Source: Deltaproteobacteria bacterium (lineage in GTDB: Bacteria > Desulfobacterota > Desulfomonilia > UBA1062). From it: a DNA stretch of 48,540 bases. The stretch is from the NCBI GenBank assembly GCA_029552245.1, contig JAKPDW010000042.1:1-48540 (forward strand), in the 5' to 3' direction. The notes under the pieces were generated by a model. It searched no databases. It was not told the DNA's origin and worked only from the letters and a program-made list of their open reading frames with translations. Numbering within the stretch: the first letter of the stretch is position 1; every line of letters begins with the position of its first letter. The position numbers were made by a program, and so were the translations under genes. Positions 6,843-15,724 of the stretch are shown piece by piece.

Positions 6843-8630
6843 ATGGATGTTGAAAACCAGAGTTTTCTGAAACACATGGGCACCGATAAGAAAGGCAACT
6901 CTCGCAAGGTGTGGATCCGCATATCCCCGTGGGTGATCATGGGGTCTCTTGTGGTGATGGCGCCGATCTTCATTTTCATCACCATGGAGAGCATCAGGAT
7001 CCAGCGCAGGAGTATCGAGCTGATGCTCAGCGAGAAGGGGGGTGCCCTGATCCGCGCCTTCGAGGCAGGGACGAGGACAGGGATGATGTGGGGGGACTGG
7101 AGCGGGTCGAGGGTGCAACAGCTCATCAGGGAAACCGCGGATCTCCCCGACATCCTCTACATCCTCATCACCGACGAGAAGGGCACGATCATCGCCCACA
7201 ACCAGCCCCTCAACATCGGTCTGAAGTACGGACCTGACCTCCCCAAGGTCATCGACAGGACCCTCAGGTGGCGGATCGTCATGACACCGAACGGCACCCG
7301 GGTGTTCGAGGTATACCGGCGTTTTCACCCGTCGCGTCCGGGCATGTTCCCGAGGCCTGGGCATCCCATGCACTACCGGTATCAAGACTGGTTCTCCCCC
7401 CACATGCTCCCGGCACCGTCGGCCCCACCGGTCCAGGTCATCTACGTGGGCCTTGACATGGAACCCATCGAGAGGGTGGTCAACGAGAGCATCAAGCAGA
7501 AGGTGATCCTCGCGGTGTTCCTCCTCATGTACGGGCTGTTGGGCATCGTTGCCGTGGTCATCGTCCAGAACTACCTCTCCACCCGCGCCTCACTCTCGAG
7601 GGTGAGGGCCTTCTCCGACACGCTGGTCGAGAACATGCCCATGGGGCTCGTCGTGATCGGCGAGACAGGGACCCTGTTATCCCTGAACGACGTCTCGGAG
7701 AGGCTGCTCGGAATCTCCGGCAGAGACTGGGCAGACTCGAAGGCGAAGGACATCCTCCCTCGAGAGATCGTCGACATGATCGTGGAGGTGGACGACGAAC
7801 ACCCGCTCGCCACCAAGGAGCTCGAGCTCGACGCAGGGGGGAGGAACCTCTCGCTTGAAGCGACCGCGGGCAGCCTCAGGGACGAGGAAGGCCGCCTCCT
7901 CGGGCACCTCGTGCTCCTGCGCGACGTCACCGAGATAGAACATCTCAAGCGCGAGATGGAACGCAAGGAACGCCTTGCCTCCCTGGGGAGCCTCGCCGCC
8001 GGGGTGGCCCACGAGATCAGGAACCCCCTGAGCTCGATCAAGGGGTTCGCCACCTACTTCAGGGAGCGCTACCACATGGTGCCCGAGGATGCGAGGATCG
8101 CCGACATCATGATCGGCGAGGTTGAGAGGCTGAACAGGGTGATCGGCCAGCTCCTGGACCTCGCCAAGCCCCTGGACATGAAGAAGGAGCGCTGTTCCCT
8201 GCTCTCCATCGTGAGACGGACGCTCGAGACGGTGGAGGACCAGGCTGCGAGGAGATCCATCACCATCGACCGGTCCGGGCTGGGAGAGAACCCCTGTCAC
8301 GTCGTGGCCGACCCGGACAAGATAGCCCAGGTCATGCTCAATCTCTACCTCAACGCCATGGAGGCGATGGATTCCGGGGGTGTGCTCAGCGTCGCCCTCG
8401 AATGCAACGGCATCGACTCGCCCGTGACGATCGAGGTGAGCGACACCGGCTGCGGCATCCATCCGGAACATCTCGAACATATCTTCGACCCGTACTTCAC
8501 CACCAAGCAGTCAGGCACCGGGTTGGGCCTCGCCGTGGTCCACAAGATCGTCGAGGCCCACGGCGGGGACATCAAGGTGACCAGCCGCATGGGCCAGGGG
8601 ACGACGGTACGGGTCACGCTCGGACCTTGA
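6843..8630 (+). CDS. ZraS-like membrane sensor histidine kinase
   Basis: 595 residues. One membrane segment at about 29-47, a periplasmic domain of about 170 residues, and a second segment at about 220-242. Then a PAS domain (about 255-365), a HisKA domain with phospho-acceptor His390 in AAGVAHEIRNPLSSIKG, and a HATPase domain with NLYLNAMEAM, DTGCGIHPEHL and SGTGLGLAVVHKI. The periplasmic part ends in a His/Met-rich stretch (about 162-188: four His and three Met), plausible for metal sensing. It would phosphorylate the response regulator encoded 11 nt downstream. The start has only a weak upstream purine run; an ATG at 6876 is an alternative. Confidence 0.9.
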   Translation: MDVENQSFLKHMGTDKKGNSRKVWIRISPWVIMGSLVVMAPIFIFITMESIRIQRRSIELMLSEKGGALIRAFEAGTRTGMMWGDWSGSRVQQLIRETADLPDILYILITDEKGTIIAHNQPLNIGLKYGPDLPKVIDRTLRWRIVMTPNGTRVFEVYRRFHPSRPGMFPRPGHPMHYRYQDWFSPHMLPAPSAPPVQVIYVGLDMEPIERVVNESIKQKVILAVFLLMYGLLGIVAVVIVQNYLSTRASLSRVRAFSDTLVENMPMGLVVIGETGTLLSLNDVSERLLGISGRDWADSKAKDILPREIVDMIVEVDDEHPLATKELELDAGGRNLSLEATAGSLRDEEGRLLGHLVLLRDVTEIEHLKREMERKERLASLGSLAAGVAHEIRNPLSSIKGFATYFRERYHMVPEDARIADIMIGEVERLNRVIGQLLDLAKPLDMKKERCSLLSIVRRTLETVEDQAARRSITIDRSGLGENPCHVVADPDKIAQVMLNLYLNAMEAMDSGGVLSVALECNGIDSPVTIEVSDTGCGIHPEHLEHIFDPYFTTKQSGTGLGLAVVHKIVEAHGGDIKVTSRMGQGTTVRVTLGP

Positions 8631-8641
8631 GAGGTGGACAC

Positions 8642-10033
8642 ATGGGAAACCAGCCTGACAGGGCAGTGCTCGTGGTCGACGACGATCTCGGGCACCGCAC
8701 CATGCTCAAGACCCTCCTTGGGGGATGGGATTTCAAGGTGAGCGAGGCGTCTGACGGCCAGGAGGCCATAGACGCGGTCAGGGACGCCCCCTTCGACCTC
8801 GTCCTCATGGACATCCGCATGGTCAAGGTCTCGGGACTCGAGGCCCTCGCTTCCATCAAGGAGATCAACCCGGCGATCCCGGTCATCATCATGACCGCCT
8901 ACTCGTCCGTGGAGACCGCTATCGAAGCGATGAAGAAAGGGGCCTACGACTACCTCACGAAACCCCTCGACTTCGACGCCCTGCGGCTCAAGATGGAACA
9001 GGCCATGGAGCACAGCTCGCTCAAGGAGGAGAACCGCATCCTCAAGAGCCTGGTGGGCGAGCGCTTCGACTCGTCGAACATCATCGGCAGGAGCCCTGCC
9101 ATGGTGAGGCTTCTCGAGACCGCGCAGCGCGCCTCGGCATCGGACGCAACCGTGCTCGTCTCGGGAGAGTCGGGGACCGGCAAGGAGATGGTGGCCGGCG
9201 CGATCCACTACAACTCCTCGAGGAAAGACGGCCCGTTCATCAAGATCAACTGCGCGGCGATCTCCGAGGGCCTGCTCGAGTCGGAGCTGTTCGGCCACGA
9301 GAAGGGGGCCTTCACCGGCGCCCTCAGGCGCAGGGAGGGGAGCTTCAAGCAGGCGCACCGGGGAACCCTGTTCCTGGACGAGGTGAGCGAGATGTCTCTC
9401 GCCATGCAGGCGAAGCTCCTCAGGGTCATCCAGGAACGCGAGTTCACGCGTGTGGGCGGCGAGGAAGTCATCCGCGTGGATGTCCGTATCATAGCGGCCA
9501 CGAACAGGGACCTTGCACAGATGGTGAGGGAGCGGACGTTCAGGGAAGACCTCTTCTACCGCCTCAACGTCATACACTTGAGCGTGCCGCCCCTTCGTGA
9601 GCGAAGGGAGGACATCCCCCTTCTCGCACAGCACTTCCTCGGGCTCTTCACCAAGAAGAACGCGAAGGACATCAAGGGGTTCACACCCCAGGCCATGGAC
9701 CGTCTCATCAGGCACACGTGGCCAGGCAACGTCAGGGAGCTCATGAACACCATCGAGAGCGCCGTGGTGCTCTCCTCGACCCCCAACCTCAGGGAAGAGG
9801 ACATCACGCTCGTCTACCCGGGTGGGGAAGACGCCGTTCCCCAAGCCATCCCCGCCGAACTCACCCTCGACGAGGTGGAGCGTTCGACCATCCTCGCCGT
9901 CCTCTCTTCCGTCGGCGGCAACAAGAGCGAAGCGGCCAGAAAGCTGGGGATAACCAGGGCGACGCTCCACAAGAAGCTGAAGAGCTACGGGGTGGAAGGA
10001 GAGAACCTTCATGGCCCCTCACGTCGTGCATGA
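8642..10033 (+). CDS. ZraR/NtrC-like sigma-54 activator response regulator
   Basis: 463 residues with three domains. A receiver domain (about 6-120) has Asp13/Asp14, phospho-acceptor Asp57 (LVLMDIRM) and Lys107. A sigma-54 AAA+ domain (about 145-385) has Walker A GESGTGKE (175-182), an intact GAFTGA loop (222-227) and Walker B LFLDE (243-247). A Fis-type helix-turn-helix closes the protein (about 415-455, GNKSEAARKLGITRATLHKKL). The ATG with GAGAGGTGG upstream sets the start, 11 nt after the kinase stop. It presumably activates the consensus sigma-54 promoter of the divergent zraP-like gene through the dyads at 6477-6526. Confidence 0.95.
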   Translation: MGNQPDRAVLVVDDDLGHRTMLKTLLGGWDFKVSEASDGQEAIDAVRDAPFDLVLMDIRMVKVSGLEALASIKEINPAIPVIIMTAYSSVETAIEAMKKGAYDYLTKPLDFDALRLKMEQAMEHSSLKEENRILKSLVGERFDSSNIIGRSPAMVRLLETAQRASASDATVLVSGESGTGKEMVAGAIHYNSSRKDGPFIKINCAAISEGLLESELFGHEKGAFTGALRRREGSFKQAHRGTLFLDEVSEMSLAMQAKLLRVIQEREFTRVGGEEVIRVDVRIIAATNRDLAQMVRERTFREDLFYRLNVIHLSVPPLRERREDIPLLAQHFLGLFTKKNAKDIKGFTPQAMDRLIRHTWPGNVRELMNTIESAVVLSSTPNLREEDITLVYPGGEDAVPQAIPAELTLDEVERSTILAVLSSVGGNKSEAARKLGITRATLHKKLKSYGVEGENLHGPSRRA

Positions 10034-10161
10034 CCACGGGCCTCGTCCTCGGCGATGCGGGTGTGCCGCGCCGTGAAGAGAGAAGGTCCCCGGACCCTGG
10101 CAGTGACCCTTGAGGACGGGCCAGCCTCCGGGCACCTCGGGGCCTCCCGCGCAAGGCGCCC

Positions 10162-10785
10162 TCAGGTTACGAGCCGGATCCCGGGAAAGAAGGAGGAGAT
10201 CTCCCTGAACGCCTGTTCCCTCTCCCTGTAGTGAACGGCATTGATGCCCACGGAGCGGGCCCTCTCCACGTGCCCCTCGGTGTCGTCCACGAAGAGGGTC
10301 CTTGCCGCTTCAAGCCCCATGCAGGACAACACGTCCTTAAACAGGCTCGGGTCACTCTTGGATTTCCCCATGTGGTAGCTGTTGAAGACACGTTCGAACA
10401 GGCGAGAAAAGCCGAGTCGCCCCTCCAGCTCGTCGAGCCAGTCTGTCTGGTCGCTGAGGACGGCCGTGCGTATCCAGTTTTCCGCGAGCCTCTTCACGAG
10501 GTCCACCATCCAGGGTCTCATCACGAACCCGTCGAGGATCGTCTTCCTCATCGTGACATCGTCTTCCCTCAATCCCGTGCGTCTCCTGAGCTCCGCGAAG
10601 TACCGGGCCTCGGTCGAGCGGCCTGTCAGGTACCCTGTCGAGGCGATGAGGAGACGCGCGGTCTCGAAGAATGCCGCCGGATCCATACCGTTTCTCGAAG
10701 CGATCTCGTACAGGCCGTTTCTGAACCCTTCCTCGGCAAGGACTCCCCCGAAGTCGAAGAGCACGGCATCTATACACCTCCGCAT
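10162..10785 (-). CDS. HAD superfamily hydrolase, subfamily IA
   Basis: 207 residues. Motif I is VLFDFGGVL, with nucleophile Asp11; the usual second Asp (acid/base) is replaced by Gly, as in the DFGGVL subgroup. Motif II is VLSDQTDW, motif III includes the SKSDP lysine, and motif IV is LFVDDTEGHVERA. An alpha-helical cap lies between about 18 and 85. The substrate is unknown; small phosphorylated metabolites are typical. GGGGAGGG precedes the ATG. It follows the AEC transporter gene by 13 nt on the same strand, so the two are likely co-transcribed. Confidence 0.88.
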   Translation of the reverse strand: MRRCIDAVLFDFGGVLAEEGFRNGLYEIASRNGMDPAAFFETARLLIASTGYLTGRSTEARYFAELRRRTGLREDDVTMRKTILDGFVMRPWMVDLVKRLAENWIRTAVLSDQTDWLDELEGRLGFSRLFERVFNSYHMGKSKSDPSLFKDVLSCMGLEAARTLFVDDTEGHVERARSVGINAVHYREREQAFREISSFFPGIRLVT

Positions 10786-10798
10786 AGGGACCCTCCCC

Positions 10799-11758
10799 TC
10801 ACATGATCATATTCCTGAGGAAACCGCCCGAAAACCACAGGACGGGCAGCACCAGGACGATGAATGCGGCCGTGCTGACCACGAACAACGTGGATGCGAA
10901 CTCGGCCTCCAGGTCGAACAGGACGGCCGCGACCACCGAGTAGATCGCGGCAGGCATGAAGGACTGGATCAAGATGACAGTCTCGATCGCAGGATCGAGG
11001 TGTACGCATGCGAGCACGACCGCGCACAGAGAAGGCACGGCGACGAACTTGATGGAAAAGAGCGCGGCGTGCTCGCCGGCCCCCGCCCCCCTGAGAGCCG
11101 GGTCGAAGCTCAAACCGAGGGCGAAGTAGTACAGCACCATGGAAAGCATGATGAATGCGTCCAGGGGAAACGGCACCCTTGGACGTTCGATCCCGAGCAC
11201 GAGGAGCACGGTCGCACCTATCACCGCATAGAGCGGCATGTTCTTGAGACTGAGGAAGAACTCCCCCGCGGACGGTATCCCTCCTGCGGCCCTCGAAGAC
11301 TTCCTGTGTGCATAGGGAAAGATCACGAGAAAGACGAACGGCATGAAGTACGCGAGGAAGACGGACGAGAGCCCGAGCCCCCGCTCGCCGAGGACGAGGT
11401 AGCAGAAGAAGGCGCCCATGGTAAACCCATGGTTGGAGAGGGAAGAACTCACGTGAAAGGCGGCCTTGCGTCTCGTGTCGAGGCCGAGGACCTTCCCCGC
11501 GGCCATGCCGAGGAGAAAACCCGCGCTCACGAGGATCAGTCCAGCCACGGGCAGCACGGCGAGCTGGGCGGTCAGCACGAGCCCCCAGGTGCTCCACAGG
11601 GCCACCACCGGTTCTATTGCCACGAGGTTCACGTTCACGAGCCTCTTGGTCATCCCGGTAGCCCATGACTGTCCCCTGATCCTTCGAATGCCCGCACCCA
11701 GGAGAAAGGGCAGGACGACGAGAGACTGGAACACCAAGAACCGGTAGGTGATGTTCAT
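10799..11758 (-). CDS. AEC (auxin efflux carrier) family transporter
   Basis: 319 residues and strongly hydrophobic, with about ten predicted membrane helices in two halves joined by a charged loop near the middle (AHRKSSRAAGGIP). This is the pattern of AEC-family permeases (PF03547), which move small carboxylates or amino acids across the inner membrane. The substrate cannot be told from sequence. The start is the ATG giving MNITYRFLVFQSLVV; the much longer upstream frame has random composition. It is the first gene of a pair with the HAD phosphatase. Confidence 0.83.
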   Translation of the reverse strand: MNITYRFLVFQSLVVLPFLLGAGIRRIRGQSWATGMTKRLVNVNLVAIEPVVALWSTWGLVLTAQLAVLPVAGLILVSAGFLLGMAAGKVLGLDTRRKAAFHVSSSLSNHGFTMGAFFCYLVLGERGLGLSSVFLAYFMPFVFLVIFPYAHRKSSRAAGGIPSAGEFFLSLKNMPLYAVIGATVLLVLGIERPRVPFPLDAFIMLSMVLYYFALGLSFDPALRGAGAGEHAALFSIKFVAVPSLCAVVLACVHLDPAIETVILIQSFMPAAIYSVVAAVLFDLEAEFASTLFVVSTAAFIVLVLPVLWFSGGFLRNMIM

Positions 11759-12137
11759 GCATGGCCTTATACCATACCGTGGCCGCGATCGCGCCTCGAT
11801 ATCGGGGTTGCCCGCGGTACGGTCCGGTGGTGCGGTGTGAGGCCGCATGGGGCCTGGCCCGGGCATACCCGGCCGGGAGGCCTGTCCTCGTTTCGTGCGG
11901 GCAGGCCTAAGGCACGCCGCCGTGCTCGATCGAGTCCTGCCCATGCCTGCACCAAGGGGTTCTAAGGCCCGGGCATGTTCGCTCGCCGAAAAACGCCTCC
12001 GGGTGCGGGGATCGAGGGCTCGGCACCGGCACAGGGTCCGACAGTTTCGGCGGAACGCCGCCGGGTATGGGGATCGAGGATAGTGGTGAGACGGGAAAAA
12101 GAAGATCCTTTCAAGGTACGGGTTTCTCGAAGGGTGC
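11759..12137. other. Intergenic region with a short imperfect repeat
   Basis: About 380 bases between the hybrid kinase stop and the AEC start. It contains an imperfect direct repeat, CCGGGT(GC/AT)GGGGATCGAGG, near 11999-12017 and 12060-12078. No gene and no T-tailed hairpin were recognised. Confidence 0.5.
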
Positions 12138-15134
12138 TCAGGCCTGTCCCTTTGGCTTGGCGTCGAGCTCTTCGCGTATCGCCCTGGCGAGTGCCTCCAG
12201 GGTGTAGGGCTTGTGCACGTACCTGCCCACGCCGAGCTCACGCGCCGCCTTGACACGCTCGTTCTCGGAGAAACCGCTCACGATGACCGCCTTCATGGGG
12301 CCTGTTGCCTCGACGATCTTCCTGTACGTGTCGAGACCGTCCATCCCCGGGCCCAGGATCATGTCGAGGACGACGAGGTCGCATCGGCGCCTGGAGACGA
12401 ACTCGACGGCATCCTCCCCAGTGGAGACCGTGTGCACGGTATACCCGAGCCTCATAAGGATGTTCTTGACCAGCTCTCTCTGATCCTCCACGTCGTCGAC
12501 GACGAGGATGCTCTCTGTTCCCGCGAAATCCGTTATCGGCGCAGAGTCCTGGCTGTGCACGGCCTTCTCGGTCGTGACCGGGAAATAGAGATCGATCCTC
12601 GTCCCCTCCCCTGGCGCACTCACGATGTCGATGTGTCCCTTGTGATCCTTGACCGTGGTCCAGACGACGGTCATGCCGAGGCCGGTACCGCTTCGTCCCA
12701 TGACCTTCTTGGTGAAGAAGGGCTCGAAGATCTTCTTCTGGTCTTCCTCGGTGATTCCCATCCCCGTGTCCTCCACGGTAAGGACCGTGTAGACGCCGGG
12801 GCCGACCGTGTCGAACCCCTTGAGCGGCTGGTCGAGACGCCTGGTTGAAGTGCGTATGGTGACCTCGCCTCCGGAGGGTATCGCCTCGGCAGCGTTCGAT
12901 ACGAGGTTCATGAGGGTCTTCCCGAGGTGGAGCTCCGAGCCCGCGATGAGTCCCACCGTCTCCTGCAGGTCCACCTTGAAAGACACACCGGGATGGTACT
13001 CTTTCAGTTTCTGGAACTCCGGGCTCTCGAGGTAGTCGCTCACCACGCGGTTGATGTCAACCACGCCGGATTTCCCCACCCCCCTCCTCGCGAGGGTGAG
13101 CAGGTCTTGGACCATAGCCGCCGCCTTCTCGCCGGACTTCTTGATCGTGAGGGCCACCTTCCTGAGGGGAGACCCCTCGGGGAGCTCCATCAGCAGCAGT
13201 TCGGGATACCCGGTGATACCGCTCAAGATATTGTTGAGATCGTGTGCGACGCCGCCTGCGAGGTTGCCTATGGCCTCCATCTTCTGCGACCTCACCAGCT
13301 GGACCTCGAGCTGTCTCTTCTCCTGTTCGGCCGCCTTCCTGGCGGTGACGTCGTTTCCCACGCACAGGATCTCGTTTATTGCGCCGCCTTTTCCCCGCAC
13401 CGGCCTCATGCTCCAGCTGACCCACACCCGCTCGCCGTTGCGCCTGATGTTCTCGTTCTCCACCCCGGCGGCAAGGACGGGCTCGGCGAGGAACCTGCCC
13501 ACGATCTCGGCCATGTCCCTTCCCGATGAGTCCCTGCGGGGGATCATGAACCCGACCACGTCCTGGCCTATCATCTCGTCCTCTTCGTACCCGTAGAACT
13601 CGCATGCGAACCTGTTCGCGAACGTTATCTTCCCCTCGGTGCTGATCCTGAGAATGATGCTCGCCGCGCTCTCCACGAGATCACGGTACTTTTCTTCGCT
13701 CTCCTGCAGCCTCTCGAACGTGCGGGCGTTGTTGATGCAGATGGCGATCTGCGGGGCTATGCCGAGCAACAGCTTCACGTCGTTCTGCCTGAGGGGCGTC
13801 TGCCTGAACGTCCGGTCGACGACCAAGATGCCCAGGGGTTCCTGCTCGAAGACGATCGGCACGCAGATGAAGGACGACGACTCGGAGAGCATGAGCAGCT
13901 CCTGGCTCCTCTCGGAGAGGTCTTTCGTTATCTCGTGCGCGTCTTCTATCAAGAGGGGCCTTCTCTCCCTGAAACAGACGACCAGGGGGCCCTTGGAAGC
14001 GGGGTTGTCCAGGTGGAGACTCGTGGCCTTCAAGAACTCCTCCTGTTCGGCGGTGAGCCCGTATCCTGCACGGTACTCGAGGAGGCTCTTGTCCTCGTTG
14101 GCGAGCATGACGGCGCCCCTGTCGAAATCCAGCCTGTTCTTCATGATGTTCACGACCGACTCGAGAAGCATGTCTATGTCGAGCGTGCCCGATATGGCCT
14201 CTCCTATCTCCTGGATGAGCAGAGAGTCGTTGTACCTGGCGTTGGACTCGGCTATGAGCATCTCCGCGGTGAGCGACTGTTCCCTGAGGCGTTTCCTGTA
14301 CTCCGTGTTCTCGAGCCTGAGTCTCAGTATGCTCAAGGCCAGGACGAGCGCGACGAACAGCTCGAACGGCTTCATGAGCCCGTAGCCCTCGGGCAGGACC
14401 GACCATGCGACGGCAAACGCCACGATCCCGCCAAACAGCAGGTAGTTGATGTATCTCTTGAGTCTCAAGAACAGCGGTTCGCGCCACGTCACGATGTACC
14501 TGCAGCTCTCGTCACCCCTGTGGATGCATTCGGGGTGCTCGATGTGGGCGTATTCACCGGTGAACAACTTTGCCATGGCCTCGAACTGACCGATCCGGTT
14601 CTCGCACTGGTAGGGCTTCTCGTGCACTCCCCGGTGCGGCCTCGTGACCACGAGCATCTTCGACCTGCCCAGGGTCTCGACATCGAGCTGTGAGCTCCTG
14701 GTCACCTTCGCATGGATCCTCGGCAGGAGCTTGTAGGCGATCTCAGGGGTGATGAAGCCCTGGATGTACTCCCGGATCACCTTGTAGGCCTTCGAGGACA
14801 CGACGAACCTCCCCGCCTCCCTCGAGATGCGGGGGTTTCGTGTCCTCTTGCGCACGAGGTCGTGGAAACGGTCTGCAGTGTCCTGGTCGTACCAGAACCC
14901 GGGGTCCTCGAGGTGGCTCCGCTCCATGCCGACATGCCCGAGCACCTCGTCCACCGAGACGTACGGGTAATACTTCTCCAGGTATTCAACGTAGGTCTTT
15001 ATGATCCTTACGTTGTACAGGAGATCCCCTCTCTGGTCCCTCGTGTCGCCCATCTCGTGACTGCTCCACCCATAGGCGGGCTGCAATGCCTTTCGCGTCG
15101 GGGTCTTCCGCGTGTCATCCCCCGCCCGAGGCAT
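12138..15134 (-). CDS. Hybrid sensor histidine kinase with N-terminal Desulfobacterota-type ligand module, GAF, PAS and receiver
   Basis: 998 residues. The N-terminal ~215 residues (LYNVRIIKTYVEYL to HPECIHRGDESCRYIVTW) form a module seen on many Desulfobacterota kinases; its tail resembles V4R-type small-molecule domains. Two membrane segments follow (about 230-247, 257-272), then GAF (about 305-470), PAS (about 483-600), HisKA with His631 (GGVAHDLNNILSGI), HATPase (N743/N747, DTGMGI, SGTGLGM) and a C-terminal receiver with Asp924 and Lys975. The receiver may be an internal relay or a phosphate sink. No partner regulator is adjacent. An ATG at 15053 (MGDTRDQRG) is an equally plausible start. 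Confidence 0.9.
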   Translation of the reverse strand: MPRAGDDTRKTPTRKALQPAYGWSSHEMGDTRDQRGDLLYNVRIIKTYVEYLEKYYPYVSVDEVLGHVGMERSHLEDPGFWYDQDTADRFHDLVRKRTRNPRISREAGRFVVSSKAYKVIREYIQGFITPEIAYKLLPRIHAKVTRSSQLDVETLGRSKMLVVTRPHRGVHEKPYQCENRIGQFEAMAKLFTGEYAHIEHPECIHRGDESCRYIVTWREPLFLRLKRYINYLLFGGIVAFAVAWSVLPEGYGLMKPFELFVALVLALSILRLRLENTEYRKRLREQSLTAEMLIAESNARYNDSLLIQEIGEAISGTLDIDMLLESVVNIMKNRLDFDRGAVMLANEDKSLLEYRAGYGLTAEQEEFLKATSLHLDNPASKGPLVVCFRERRPLLIEDAHEITKDLSERSQELLMLSESSSFICVPIVFEQEPLGILVVDRTFRQTPLRQNDVKLLLGIAPQIAICINNARTFERLQESEEKYRDLVESAASIILRISTEGKITFANRFACEFYGYEEDEMIGQDVVGFMIPRRDSSGRDMAEIVGRFLAEPVLAAGVENENIRRNGERVWVSWSMRPVRGKGGAINEILCVGNDVTARKAAEQEKRQLEVQLVRSQKMEAIGNLAGGVAHDLNNILSGITGYPELLLMELPEGSPLRKVALTIKKSGEKAAAMVQDLLTLARRGVGKSGVVDINRVVSDYLESPEFQKLKEYHPGVSFKVDLQETVGLIAGSELHLGKTLMNLVSNAAEAIPSGGEVTIRTSTRRLDQPLKGFDTVGPGVYTVLTVEDTGMGITEEDQKKIFEPFFTKKVMGRSGTGLGMTVVWTTVKDHKGHIDIVSAPGEGTRIDLYFPVTTEKAVHSQDSAPITDFAGTESILVVDDVEDQRELVKNILMRLGYTVHTVSTGEDAVEFVSRRRCDLVVLDMILGPGMDGLDTYRKIVEATGPMKAVIVSGFSENERVKAARELGVGRYVHKPYTLEALARAIREELDAKPKGQA

Positions 15135-15724
15135 ACACCACCCTCGGATACCTCCTTATCGACATCGCGGGGACGAATATTGAGCCTCGCTTCCCCGTTC
15201 CGCCCGCATCATACCTTGCACGGCATATCCCGTGCCCGTGCATGAACGGATGATCTCGATCGCCGGCCCCAGTCTGATTCGCCTTCGGCGTCTTGGGCTG
15301 AAAGGTCGGCATCAGGGTGCTGCCGGGCCTACCCGGTTCGATAAAACAGCCTCCTGACGGCCTTCTCATGGGTCGCGTGCGGACTGCGGCCATGGCTGCC
15401 CTTGCCGGGGGATGCGGCTCAACGGGGAGTGTGAGCATGCACGCCTGGACCGGCAGGCGGTCCGTGTCTTCTCCGGCTTCTCTTACAACGCGGCTTGGCC
15501 GGGAGAGTGACCATGCACGCCTGACCCTGAGAATCCCGAGAAGGGCCCAGGTCCTGGCGTCCACACGAGCTTGGGCGGCCTCGTGGTCACGTCGGTCCCT
15601 CGGTTAGAATCCTGAGACGGTTCTAGGCCCCGCCTTTCATACCGAAGGGTGTTCTCTCACGCAAAACGGCTGCTTAAGGGGGTGAGACCTCGTGGACACG
15701 GGACGCTCCCTGAGGCGGGCAACC
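15135..15724. other. Intergenic region upstream of the hybrid kinase
   Basis: About 590 bases without a supported gene. It contains the imperfect direct repeat at 15425-15523. A minus-strand frame of about 150 codons overlaps it but has random composition. No T-tailed hairpin was found for the PilZ-like gene that ends at 15725. Confidence 0.5.
15425..15523. repeat. Imperfect 23-bp direct repeat
   Basis: Units at 15425-15447 and 15501-15523 match at 21 of 23 positions and share CATGCACGCCTG. The offset is 76 bp. The function is unknown; a regulator site or mobile-element scar are both possible. Confidence 0.65.

Noticed and set aside
6839-6853. Second sigma-54-like element at the kinase start (TGGCAT-N5-TTGA)
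   Set aside because: The invariant GC of the -12 element is GA, and it overlaps the start codon of the kinase gene.
8345-10012. Minus-strand open frame of about 555 codons
   Set aside because: Antisense to the sigma-54 activator gene; no domain signature.
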